In this document: one piece after another, positions 8,455 to 18,523 of the stretch
Layout: every line of letters begins with the position of its first letter
How positions within the stretch are numbered: the stretch's first letter is position 1
Assembly (NCBI GenBank): GCA_011319805.1
Contig: SJRY01000286.1
Location: 1-34,086, forward strand
Reading direction: 5' to 3'
DNA from: Macrocybe gigantea
Taxonomy: Eukaryota; Basidiomycota; Agaricomycetes; Agaricales; Callistosporiaceae
Length of the DNA: 34,086 bases
Position numbers and translations under genes: made by a program
The notes under the pieces: generated by a model
What the model saw: the letters and a program-made list of their open reading frames with translations, nothing else
What the model was told of the DNA's origin: nothing
Database searches by the model: none

Positions 8455-8459
8455 CTATA
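8455..8459. repeat. Target-site duplication of element 2, left copy (CTATA)
   Basis: Five bases before the TG of the left LTR, repeated at 20118-20122 after the right LTR. Confidence 0.93.
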
Positions 8460-8669
8460 TGTAACACCACCGGGTTACATAAGGATCAACATGGACAAAT
8501 ACAGTAGTTAGATGCGACACATGTAACAAACCCCAGATTCTTCCTTCCCTTTCCTCCATCATCATCATCCCCTCCCGAAATATATGCTAGTCTCGAGTAT
8601 CTTCCTGCCTGATCCAAATCCTCTCGACTTCCCCAACCTTCTCATAGTGAGGTCCACGGTGACCTTTCA
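8460..8669 (+). repeat. Element 2 5' LTR (210 bases)
   Basis: Starts TGTAACACC, ends GACCTTTCA. It pairs with 19908-20117, with five transitions and no indel. The first 20 bases hold the inverted pair TGTAAC/GTTACA, also seen in element 3. Confidence 0.95.
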
Positions 8670-9190
8670 CTTTTTTTTACTTGCCGACTAGGAACTCATC
8701 GCATCGACGAACGCAGATCCCCATCACACAGACACGTATTCTCTCCTACCGTTCGCCTGACTCAATATCATTCTCTATCTCCCTTCTTCCTCGAGAGTCA
8801 CAGGAATCGCGCTATTCAATCGCACATATAGCCATCTCTTGTGCCTCAGGGTCACCAAACCGGGAGTTTACCGCATATAGTCACCCCCCTGCATACATTC
8901 CGCAGCGCAGAACTCCTGCGGCTGACATTCTCCCCCTCCGCCACTCCTCCCCGTGATTCAAACTGCCAAACACACGAGAAGCACCTCCCGTCACTCGGAG
9001 CGCCGCTCGAGGATCATCTGTAGTAGATCCCGTCGCGGCGCCGTCTCAATCTTCCACTACCACTGTCCACCTCCCCGAAGAAAAATCTCAATCGCCCCTT
9101 TCCTCTCCTCCCAGATTCTCTAGTACCTCATCTTCATCCTCCGACACTCTTTTTCCCCATTTCGCCAATCGACCCCTTCCCAAAAAGAAA
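8670..9190 (+). other. Element 2 leader and decayed Gag N-terminus
   Basis: Starts with a T run and CCGACTAG (8687-8694), both shared with the element 3 leader. No tRNA-type primer site was recognised. The rest is C-rich and corresponds by position to the Pro/Ser-rich Gag N-terminus of element 3, but its frame is lost. Confidence 0.5.
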
Positions 9191-11180
9191 ATGACCTCCA
9201 AACTTAACGAGTACGCCAGTCTCGAGGTAAAAGGACCCGGCAAACTCCCTATCCTCTCCGCTGGTCTCGTCGGCGCCAAGACGCTGCGCTCGTTTAAGCA
9301 CGCATTGCATAGCCACTTCTGGGAGAAAAAGGTCGTCGATGACAAGGAAAAGATTCAAAAATGATGGATTGTTGCGAGGATGCTAATCAAGAGAACTGGT
9401 TCGAAAACAAAGAAGATTCCCTCCTCACGAAGACGTTCGATGCGTTCTTCGATGAATTTGCTACCCATTTCCGCGATAAAGACTGGGAGCAGAAGCTTTA
9501 CAACGAACTCATTTCCTCCAAGCTCGGAAACGAGCAGAGCTTTTTCCAGTGGGCCACGGAGTGCCAAACCAACAACGCTCTCCTCAAGGGCACCGGCTCG
9601 CACCACTCTGACGACTCTCTTATCTGTCTCTTACAGGCAAACATGGGCAATGACCTCCGCCTTAAGACTAGGACCTGCGATACTAAGACATTCAAGGGTT
9701 GGCTCGACGCGTGTTCCGAGATCGACGAAGAGCGTGCGCGCGACCTCCAAGCCGTCAAAGGATTAATCTCGGCGGAGTCATGCAAACGCCCGCTTCCTCC
9801 ATCCTCTCAGGCCCGTCCCGCAAGGCTAATACCAACTCTAGCTCGACAAACACCGGCGACAATAAGCCCGCCAAGAAATACCTGCCTAAGCTTACAGACG
9901 AAGAGCGAACTCTCCTCAAGGACCACCAAGGCTGCCGGAAGTGTCGATGCTTCTACGTCAACCATGAATTCAACGATTGCCCTCATGACTACCCCAAAGC
10001 CGATGGCTATACCACCCTTACTCTCGAGATGGCTCTCGCCCAGAAGGCGAAGAGAAGCTCTTCCTCGAACACAAAGAAGGAAAAGTCCATCAATGCAGTC
10101 AAACCCGCTTCCAATACCGGGGATGCTTCAGACCCCGATTCTGATGAGGATCGCCCCGCAGTGAGCGCCGTGCTTCCGCAGGCGTATGCAGGTGATACCA
10201 CCATGGAGGACCACTCCATAAGTGTACCTCTCAAGAGCCCCCATTTCTTCTGGAAGTGTCGCGTCGAATCAAGTGCTGACATCGATTCAGGACTAGACAT
10301 TATCTCTGCTCTCATCGACAACGGCGCACACATGGTCCTCATCAGGCCAGATATCATCAATCGTTTACGTCTCCGCATTTTTAAATTGCCTGAACCCGAA
10401 ATCGTTGAAGTTGCTATACAGAACAAACGTGAAAAATACTCTCTGTCCTCATACGTTAAGCTCCGTGTTTCTTCTCCTTGCTCGTCGTGGACTTCGTGTA
10501 CCGTCAGGGCCGTTGTCGTGCCAAACCTTTGTTCACCTCTCATTCTCGGCTTGCCCTTCCTTTCTGCCAATCACATTGTTATAGACCACCATGCACGTAT
10601 TGCCGTAGACAAATGGACAAATGTAAATATTCTGAACCCGGCATCCCCTTCGCCACTGCCTTTCTGTAAACCTAAACCACCCAAAGAGAAGAAAAGCTTC
10701 CCTAAACCCAAACGAGACCGTATTGCACAGCTGAAGGCGACGCTAAACAATCGCAGCATGCTGCTAGAGGAACTGAAAGCAGTCTGCAAGATTCGACGTG
10801 CCAAAGTTGTAGTGGATTCGGAGCCCGTGCTGCCGGTAGACCCCATTGCCGCCATCCAGGAGCGAATTACAGCGCTGGCCGCCCTCGACGCCCTGGAAAA
10901 GACGGAGCAATCACTTCACGCTGAATATGCGAGTATCTTTGCACCCATCCCACACGTAGACGAACTGCCAAACCACGTCTATGCCCATATCAAACTAAAA
11001 GATGCGAATAAAACGATTGCAATACGTACCTATGCCTGTCCCAGAAAGTTTCGCGATGCATGGCGAACCCTGATCCAACAACACTTGGACAGTGGGAAGA
11101 TTCGTCCTTCGTCATCACCATATGCGAGCCCCTCGTTCATCATCCCAAAGGCCGACCCGTCTGTTTTGCCGCGCTGGTAA
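9191..11180 (+). pseudogene. Gag and protease of element 2 (frame-broken)
   Basis: Starts at ATG 9191, parallel to an internal Met of element 3 Gag. The frame slips by one lost base near 9360 and another near 9785, then stays open to TAA at 11178-11180, itself caused by a lost G. Capsid-like sequence spans about 9361-9770 (WATECQTNNALLKG). The nucleocapsid has a C-x2-C-x6-H-x4-C knuckle (9934-9982). The protease has IDNGAHMVLI at about 10317-10346 in place of D[ST]GA. Gag and protease share one frame here with no stop between them, unlike element 3, where a TAG stands at the aligned position. Confidence 0.8.
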
Positions 11181-13433
11181 ACGACTATCGTCAGTTGAAC
11201 AGCAACACGGTTACCGATAGCCACCCCTTACCGCGAATCGATGACATCCTTGCAGACTGTGCCAGGGGAAGAGTCTGGGCGACTATAGATATGACAAATA
11301 GCTTCTTCCAAACGAAAATGAATCCAAAAGACATACCCTTGACGGCAGTGTCCACACCGTTTGGCTTGTACGAGTGGGTGGTAATGCCGATGGGCTTGCG
11401 TAACGCCCCTGCGATCCATCAATGACGGGTGACAGCCGCCTTACGACATCTAATAGGAAAAATTTGCCACGTCTACCTCGATGACATTGTCATTTGGTCA
11501 AACACTATCAAGGAGCATGTCCAAAATGTACGGCTGGTGTTGCGCGCCTTGCAGGATGCACGCTTGTACTGCAACCCCAAAAAGACTAAACTCTTCATGC
11601 ACGAGATCACATTCCTCAGACACAAAATTTCCCAGCGAGGGATCGAAGCGGATCACTCGAAGATCGACAGGATTCTGAATTGGCCTATACCTCGCTCGGC
11701 GTCGGACGTGCATGCCTTCCTCGGACTTGTGCGTTACATTGCTAACTTCCTCCCTAATCTCGCGGACCACACGTGCATCCTTAACGAACTCACCACGAAG
11801 GAGGCCAAACGCCTCTTCCCTGAGTGGGACAGCGCACACCAGTACGCTTTCGATTCCATCAAAAAGCTGGCCATCGACCGTAAATGCCTAACTACTATCG
11901 ACCACCTTAACCCTGGTGAAAATAAGATCTTCGTCACCACCGATGCCTCCAATTACAGGACGGGCGCTGTTCTCTCGTATGGCCCTATGTGGGAGACAGC
12001 ACGACCTGTCGCGTTCGACTCTATGCCTCTCCGGGGAGCGGAACTCAACTACCCGGTGCATGAGAAAGAACTGCTGGGAATTGTTCGAGCCCTAAAGAAG
12101 TGGCGTCCGGACCTTCTCGGTACAGAATTCACAGTCCTTACAGATCACCGAACACTCGAAAATTTCCATACCCAAAAGGACCTGAGTCGCAGACAGGCCA
12201 GGTGGATGGAATTCATGAGCCAATTCGATGCCAAGATCGTTTACATCAAGGGCGAACTGAACACAGCAGCTGATGGCCTTTCGCGCATTCCAGTGACCGA
12301 TGACTCCAAGGTCGCCATGGCGGAAGCCCTTCCTCTGGCCTCTTGCCTTCAACCTGATGCCTCGCCCGCCACCCTCCTCTTACAACCACCTACCTCCTCG
12401 TCCGAATTGCTATCAGCCGTGTGTGCACTCATTTCAGAGCGGGCAGACGTTGACTGTACGCCATTGGCGGCAACCCTTGATGTCACCCACAACAACGAGC
12501 TTCTCACCAAGATCAAGGATGGTTACAAGGAGGACTCGTGGTGCCAAAAATTAGACCTCGCCATGACAGGCTCGGATCTCATCTGCAAAAGGGACAATCT
12601 ATGGTTCTTGGGGGATCGCCTCATCGTTCCCTGCGTCCCTGAGGTTCGGGAGAGCCTATTCCGACTTGCGCATGACACTCTGGGCCACTTCGGCTCAGAA
12701 AAGTCATATGCCTCCCTGCGGAACAGCTTCTACTGGCCAAACATGTGGCGAAACTTGGAAGAGGGATACGTCCCTAGTTGTCCCGACTGCCAACGTCTCA
12801 AATCCTCCACCGTGCGCAAGGCCGGTCCGCTTCACCCCCTTCCTATACCAGATGGTCGAGGCGATGCTGTAGCGATCGACTTCATCGGGCCCTTACCCGA
12901 GGATGATGGCTACAACTGCATCATCATGATGACTGACTGTCTTAACTCGGACATTCAAATCCGCCCCTGCTGCACAGACATCACCGCCCAACAATTTGCG
13001 GAGCTGTTTTTCGATGCGTGGTACTGCGAAAATGGACTACCGTTGGAGATCGTCTCGGATCGCGACAAGATTTTTGTTAGCGAATTCTGGCGCCAACTCC
13101 ACTCCATCACGGGTGTTAAACTCAAACTCTCCACATCATATCATCCGCAGACCGATGGAGCATCGGAGCGGACAAATAAAACAGTCAATCAGTGCCTCCA
13201 TTACCATGTCCAGCGAAACCAGTCAGGTTGGGCTCGAGCACTCCCGCGCGTGCGTTTCCACATCATGAATTCAGTGAACGCATCCACAGGATTCTCCCCT
13301 TTCTATTTAAAAACAGGGAGATCCCCGCGCATCATCCCTCCATTAACAAATGATAAAGACAACGCTGGTGATCTCACTCCTGCACTTCAGACCCTCAAGC
13401 AATTGGAAAGCGACATCGAGGACGCGAGGGACA
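11168..13433 (+). pseudogene. RT, RNase H and integrase core of element 2 pol (nonsense codon, interrupted)
   Basis: Continues the polyprotein in the third frame ([11 protein letters not shown]). [14 protein letters not shown], then TGA at 11423-11425 where element 3 has CGA, then YLDDIVIW. RNase H: TTDASNYRTGAVL, ELNYPVHEKELL and LTDHRTLENF. Integrase: zinc domain ending CPDCQRLKS, catalytic D in AIDFIGPLP, D in VSDRDKIF, E in GASERTNK. The frame is cut by element 3 after ..EDARD and resumes at 19230. The TAA at 13436-13438 belongs to the inserted LTR. Confidence 0.88.
13429..13433. repeat. Target-site duplication of element 3, left copy (GGACA)
   Basis: Precedes the TG of the left element 3 LTR and is repeated at 19230-19234. 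Confidence 0.93.
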
Positions 13434-13641
13434 TGTAACGCTGCCAGTTACATATGATACAACACACCACAACTAGCCACAACATGGACCCTTACGTACT
13501 GGCGATGCCCGTAGATTAGATTTCCTTCTTCTTGTTCCTGTACTTCCACCATCGTCTCCCCGAATACACGCTGGTCTAGATTTCTCTCCCGTGTCCCTCT
13601 TCTTCATCCCCTTTCTCCAGTGAGGTCTAAGCGACCTTTCA
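13434..13641 (+). repeat. Element 3 5' LTR (208 bases)
   Basis: Starts TGTAACGCTG, ends GACCTTTCA. Two transitions separate it from 19022-19229. The terminal inverted pair TGTAAC/GTTACA and the last nine bases are shared with the element 2 LTR. Confidence 0.95.
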
Positions 13642-13840
13642 CTTTTTTGAAATCTCCGACTAGCTCGCTTCGCATCGCCAGGGGTCCACGACCCTAAGAA
13701 AATTTTGTAACGTCTCTTCTACTTCCGCTCCCCCCCCATATCCCGTTGCTCTTCTTTTGGCACCCACAGCCTTCCGAATCGCATTTTTTGGTGGCGTGAC
13801 AAGAAATAGCGCGCATATAGTCACTGTTCATCACTTCTAG
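13642..13840 (+). other. Element 3 leader
   Basis: The 199 bases between LTR and Gag ATG. A T run is followed by CCGACTAG (13657-13664) and CGCATCGCC, both similarly placed in element 2. No tRNA primer match and no convincing self-primer were found. Confidence 0.5.
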
Positions 13841-15046
13841 ATGGCGCGCCAATCTTCCGCACATACATCGACTGTTCCCCCCCCGGTTCTCGCCAAACTG
13901 CCCCTGCGTAGAGAAGAACCCCCGGTTACGCGCAGTTCTACTCGCGTAGTACAGACAGGATCTCCCAGTGCGGTTGAAGACCCCCAACGCCCTTCCTTAC
14001 CTCGCAAAAGCTCATCTTTATCCCCGGTTCCCCCTTCCCCTCCTACCTCTCTCTCTGATTCCTCGTCATCGTCCGACCTCGTCTTCTCTCGTTACTGTAA
14101 TAAAGCCAATCCTAAGATGTCAACGAAGTCTAGCGAATATGCCATGCTCGAAGTAAAAGGACCCGGGAAACTTCCCCTCCTCTCGCCCGGCGTCATCTCT
14201 GCCAAGACCCTCCGTTCCCTCAAACGCGCTCTCCGGAGTCACTTCAGAGAGAAGAAAGTCACCGATGACAAAGAGAAAATACAGAAGATGATGGACTGCT
14301 GCGAGGACCCAAACCAGGAAAATTGGTTCGAGAACAACGAGGAGTCTCTCCTCAAGAAAACGTTCGACGCCTTCTTCGACGAATACTCCACTCACTTCCG
14401 TGACAAAGATTGGGAACGCAAGCTTCGCAACGAGTTGATCACCTCAAAGCTCGGTCCCGATCAAGCCTTCTTCCAGTGGGCAACAGAGTGTCAGACAAAT
14501 AACTCCCTTCTAAAAGGAACCACCTCCCACCTTTCTGACGATGCTCTCATACGTATCCTGGAGGCCAACATGGGTGAAAACCTGCGCGCCAAATGCAAGA
14601 CTTGCGCGACGACTTCTTTCAAAGTCTGGCTCAATGCCTGTACTGAGGTCGACGAAATGCGCACACGAGACAGGCAGGACGTCAGGGAACTCATCTCTAC
14701 AGAATCACGCAAACGCTCTGCGAGTACCCCCTTGGCGGGACCCTCGCGCAAAGCAAATACCTCCGGCTCCAACTCCAACTCCAACTCCAATGACAAATCC
14801 TCTGAAAAGTCGACAAAGAAATATCTCCCGAAGTTGACGGAGGACGAGCGCACGCTCCTCAAAGACCACCAGGGCTGTCGCAAATGCCGTCACTTCTACG
14901 TCGATCACGAATGGGACAACTGCCCTCACAACTACCCCAAGGCCGACGGATATACCCCGCTCACCCTGGAGATGGCTCTCTCCCAAAAAGGGAAGAAGTC
15001 CTCGTCTTCAGGGTCCAAGAAGGGAAAGACCGTCGCCGCCGTTTAG
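13841..15046 (+). CDS. Gag of element 3 (401 aa)
   Basis: Starts at ATG 13841. A Pro/Ser-rich N-terminus (residues 1-85) is followed by a helical capsid-like region (about 95-280) that includes WATECQTNNSLLKG. A Ser/Asn repeat (about 307-320) is encoded by a CTCCAA-type hexamer repeat near 14770. The nucleocapsid knuckle is C-x2-C-x6-H-x4-C (14877-14924, CRKCRHFYVDHEWDNC), two residues longer between second Cys and His than the usual retroviral form. The ORF ends at TAG 15044-15046, followed in the same frame by pol. Gag would form the particle and package RNA. Confidence 0.88.
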   Translation: MARQSSAHTSTVPPPVLAKLPLRREEPPVTRSSTRVVQTGSPSAVEDPQRPSLPRKSSSLSPVPPSPPTSLSDSSSSSDLVFSRYCNKANPKMSTKSSEYAMLEVKGPGKLPLLSPGVISAKTLRSLKRALRSHFREKKVTDDKEKIQKMMDCCEDPNQENWFENNEESLLKKTFDAFFDEYSTHFRDKDWERKLRNELITSKLGPDQAFFQWATECQTNNSLLKGTTSHLSDDALIRILEANMGENLRAKCKTCATTSFKVWLNACTEVDEMRTRDRQDVRELISTESRKRSASTPLAGPSRKANTSGSNSNSNSNDKSSEKSTKKYLPKLTEDERTLLKDHQGCRKCRHFYVDHEWDNCPHNYPKADGYTPLTLEMALSQKGKKSSSSGSKKGKTVAAV

Positions 15047-18000
15047 CAAACATCGGATGGGGATTCCTCTGACCCTGCCTCCGACAATGACACTGTAGCC
15101 GCTGTCCTTCCGCGTATCATTGAGATAGAAAACAGCACCGATGAGGAATACTCCGTGAGTGCCCCCCTCAAAGTTCCCCACTTGATGTGGAATGTTCATG
15201 TCGAATCTAACGTCTCGGATCCAGGTCTAACCAGAGCTCTCATCGATAACGGAGCCCATCTGGTTTTGATCCATCCCGATGTCGTCGATCGTCTCAAACT
15301 CAGAACGTTTTCCTTGCCCAAGCCTGAAACTGTCGAAGTCGCTATCAATCATAAGCGCGAACGCTTCTCCTTGTCGTCTTATGTAAAATTACGTGTCTCC
15401 TCACCTTGTCTCTCATGGACGTCTTGTATGTTAAAGGCTATCATTGTGCCTAACCTGTCGTTTCCCATGATCCTCGGACTACCTTTTCTGGCTGCCAATC
15501 ACATAGTTGTTGACCACACCGCACGTATCGCCGTTGATAAACGTACCAATGTTAACATTCTGAACCCCGGCGAACGCTCACCATTGCCATGGTGCCCGCC
15601 TGAACCTCCTAAGAAAAAGAAAGCTATACTTAAACCTAAGCAGGATCGAATTAAACAACTTCGTTCCACCTTTAAACACCGTTCCATTCTCCTTGACGAA
15701 CTCCGCTCGGTCTGTGCGACCCGACGTCCGAAAATTGATGCAGAGTGCGAACCTGTGCACGTCGCTGATCCAATCACCGCTATTCGTGAGCGTATCGACG
15801 TGCTGGCAGCGATCGATGCCATGGAAAAGACGGAAAACGCGTTGCGACAGGAATACGCCGAGATCTTCAAACCCATTCCCCATGTCGATGAACTTCCTTC
15901 TTCCGTTTACGCTCACATAAAACTGAAAGACGCGAACAAAACTATAGCCTCCCGCACATATGCATGTCCGCGCAAATACCGGGCGGCATGGCAGACGCTC
16001 ATACAACAACATCTAGACAGTGGCAAGATTCGACCCTCGTCTTCCCAACATGCAAGCCCTTCCTTCATAATCCCTAAGGCAGACCCATCCGTACTGCCCC
16101 AATGGGTGAATGACTTCCGACAACTCAACCTAAATACGGTCACCGATAGCCATCCCCTACCGCGCATCGACGACATCCTCGCAGATTGCGCAAAAGGAAA
16201 AATTTGGGCAACCATCGACATGACCAACAGCTTCTTCCAAACAAAGATGCATCCCAACGATGTACCGCTTACGGCCGTCTCTATGCCCTTCGGTCTTTAC
16301 GAGTGGGTGGTCATGCCGATGGGTTTGCGAAACGCACCTGCAATCCACCAGCGACGCGTAACGTCTGCTCTTCGTCATCTCATTGGCAAGATCTGCCACG
16401 TCTACCTCGACGACATCGTGATTTGGTCCGAAAACGTCGAGGAACATATGGCAAATGTCAAGAAGGTGTTACAAGCATTGAAGGACGCGCGACTATACTG
16501 TAACCCAAAGAAGACGCGCCTTTTCCAACATGAAATTACCTTCCTCAGCCACAAGATATCACAACGTGGTATCGAAGCGGATTTCTCCAAGGTCGACAAA
16601 GTGCTCAATTGGCCAGTGCCCCGTTCCGCAACAGAGGTCCGAGCATTCCTTGGACTCGTACGTTACATCGCTAACTTCCTGCCGAACCTCGCGGATCATA
16701 CTCGAATCCTGAACGAGCTGACCACGAAGGACGCAGAACGCAGATTCCCGGCCTGGGACAAGGCCCACCAATATGCATTTGATTCCATCAAAAAGCTCGT
16801 TCTCGACAGAGATTGCCTCACAACCATCGACCACATCAACCCCGGAAACAACAAGATCTTTGTTACGACAGACGCATCCGACTATAGAACCGGAGCAGTC
16901 CTCTCATTCAGCCCTACCTGGGAGTCTGCCCGACTGGTTGCCTTCGACTCAATGCCACTAAAGGGCGCCGAACTCAACTACCCGGTGCATGAAAAGGAGC
17001 TGCTGGGAATTGTCCGCGCACTTAAAAAGTGGAGAGCCGACCTCTTGGGCTCTACCTTCACGGTCCTCACGGATCATCGCACCCTCGAGAACTTCCAGAA
17101 ACAGAGAGACCTTAGCCGTAGGCAGGCTCGCTGGATGGAGTTCATGTCACAGTTCGATGCCACGATCGTCTATCTCAAAGGCGAATTAAATACAATGGTG
17201 GACGGCTTATCTCGAATCCCCGTCACCGAGTCGGAAACAGACGTGCTCGTCAACGCTCTGCCCCTAGACTCGTGCCTGCAACCTGATGCCTCCCCCGCTC
17301 AGCTTCTTCTTGACCCTTCCGACAAGGCAGCTTCCGTCGTCCAGGCGGTGTGCTCCCTCTCCAGCTGTCGCGACGAGCCTTGCTCAATAACTGCGACCCT
17401 CGACATCTCGCATGATGATAAACTGTTAAACCAAATCCGCTCAGGTTACTCGAAGGACTCCTGGTGTCAGAAGCTAAAATCAGCCGCACAAGGATCATCC
17501 CTCATCACCAATAAGAATGATCTTTGGTTTTTGGGCGACAGATTGGTCGTACCACGAGTCGCGGACGTACGCGAGGCCCTTTTCCACCTGGCTCACGATA
17601 CACTAGGCCATTTCGGAACCGAAAAGAGCTATGCTTCCCTCCGTTCCAGCTTCTATTGGCCAAATATGCATCGCGATCTGGAGGAGGGATATGTCCCTTC
17701 GTGCCCAGACTGCCAACGCTTCAAATCCTCAACCCAAAGAAAAGCGGGGCCCCTTTACCCCCTCTCCATCCCCGACGGCCGCGGTGACGCTGTCGCGATC
17801 GACTTCATCGGCCCTCTACCCGAAGATGAGGGATTCAATTGCATCGTCACAATGACCGATCGCCTCAATTGCGATGTACAAATTAAACCTTGCCAGATGG
17901 AAATTACGGCCCCAGAATTTGCCGAGCTCTTTTTCGACACCTGGTTCTGCGAGAATGGACTGCCGCTCGAGATCGTATCCGATCGTGACAAGCTGTTTGT

Positions 18001-18523
18001 GAGCGAGTTCTGGAAAGCATTACACAAACTCACGGGTGTCAAACTCAAACTCTCCACGTCGTACCATCCGCAGACAGATGGAGCATCTGAGCGTACCAAC
18101 AAGACCGTTAATCAGTGCCTTCGTTACCATGTTCAAAGGAACCAGAAGGGCTGGGTCAGAGCACTGCCTCAGGTGCGGTTCCAAATTATGAATACAGTCA
18201 ACGCTTCCACTGGCTTCTCCCCCTTCTACCTAAAAACAGGTCGCTCTCCACGTGTTATTCCCCCTTTCATTGCCTCCGAACGTTCCCCAGATGACAACAA
18301 CGTGACTGCCACTCTCGAAACCCTCAAATGCCTGGACGCCGACGTGGAAGAGGCAAAGGACAACCTCGTCATGGCAAGGACAACTCAAGCGTTCAATGCT
18401 AATAAGCATCGAGTACCGGATCCATGCTTCGACATCGGAGATCGTGTTCGATTATCGACCTTCCACAGGCGCAACGAGTTCAAGAAAAAGGGCGAGAAGT
18501 GCGTAGCCAAGTTCATGCCTTGA
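15047..18523 (+). CDS. Pol of element 3: protease, RT, RNase H, integrase
   Basis: Open in the Gag frame from the codon after TAG; the first Met is at 15155. Positions below count from that Met. Protease: IDNGAHLVLI, Asp31, with Asn where Ser/Thr is normal. [14 protein letters not shown] and YLDD at about 417-420. RNase H: TTDASDYRTGAVL and LTDHRTLENF. Integrase: zinc domain HDTLGH..CPDCQ, catalytic D883, D943 and E979, a DD35E spacing. It ends at TGA 18521-18523, where element 2 has an Arg codon (CGT), so the chromodomain is cut off in this copy. Expression of pol would need read-through of TAG, or that stop is also a mutation. Confidence 0.9.
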   Translation, partial: QTSDGDSSDPASDNDTVAAVLPRIIEIENSTDEEYSVSAPLKVPHLMWNVHVESNVSDPGLTRALIDNGAHLVLIHPDVVDRLKLRTFSLPKPETVEVAINHKRERFSLSSYVKLRVSSPCLSWTSCMLKAIIVPNLSFPMILGLPFLAANHIVVDHTARIAVDKRTNVNILNPGERSPLPWCPPEPPKKKKAILKPKQDRIKQLRSTFKHRSILLDELRSVCATRRPKIDAECEPVHVADPITAIRERIDVLAAIDAMEKTENALRQEYAEIFKPIPHVDELPSSVYAHIKLKDANKTIASRTYACPRKYRAAWQTLIQQHLDSGKIRPSSSQHASPSFIIPKADPSVLPQWVNDFRQLNLNTVTDSHPLPRIDDILADCAKGKIWATIDMTNSFFQTKMHPNDVPLTAVSMPFGLYEWVVMPMGLRNAPAIHQRRVTSALRHLIGKICHVYLDDIVIWSENVEEHMANVKKVLQALKDARLYCNPKKTRLFQHEITFLSHKISQRGIEADFSKVDKVLNWPVPRSATEVRAFLGLVRYIANFLPNLADHTRILNELTTKDAERRFPAWDKAHQYAFDSIKKLVLDRDCLTTIDHINPGNNKIFVTTDASDYRTGAVLSFSPTWESARLVAFDSMPLKGAELNYPVHEKELLGIVRALKKWRADLLGSTFTVLTDHRTLENFQKQRDLSRRQARWMEFMSQFDATIVYLKGELNTMVDGLSRIPVTESETDVLVNALPLDSCLQPDASPAQLLLDPSDKAASVVQAVCSLSSCRDEPCSITATLDISHDDKLLNQIRSGYSKDSWCQKLKSAAQGSSLITNKNDLWFLGDRLVVPRVADVREALFHLAHDTLGHFGTEKSYASLRSSFYWPNMHRDLEEGYVPSCPDCQRFKSSTQRKAGPLYPLSIPDGRGDAVAIDFIGPLPEDEGFNCIVTMTDRLNCDVQIKPCQMEITAPEFAELFFDTWFCENGLPLEIVSDRDKLFVSEFWKALHKLTGVKLKLSTSYHPQTDGASERTNKTVNQCLRYHVQRNQKGWVRALPQVRFQIMNTVNASTGFSPFYLKTGRSPRVIPPFIASERSPDDNNVTATLETLKCLDADVEEAKDNLVMARTTQAFNANKHRVPDPCFDIGDRVRLSTFHRRNEFKKKGEKCVAKFMP

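Larger units (their letters stand above)
8268..8459 (+). pseudogene. Host gene exon segment between elements 1 and 2
   Basis: Continues the exon ending at 1761. With one CATGA copy removed, the frame reads on without a break (..NQHEEHNKDNIVFAPYG..) through a compact, probably globular C-terminal domain containing GFLRLSQLMF and LQTWLGIDVGTAILIMQYA. It ends at the element 2 insertion inside ..LDAI. The first five bases are the element 1 duplication, the last five (8455-8459) the element 2 duplication. Function unknown. Confidence 0.8.

Noticed and set aside
13642..13700. Self-priming in element 3 like that of element 1
   Set aside because: The longest LTR complement I see near the leader start is seven bases (GAAATCT), and it is not placed at a plausible transcript start.
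14762..14795. CTCCAA hexamer run as a regulatory microsatellite
   Set aside because: It is coding sequence for a Ser/Asn linker in Gag and too short to suggest anything else.
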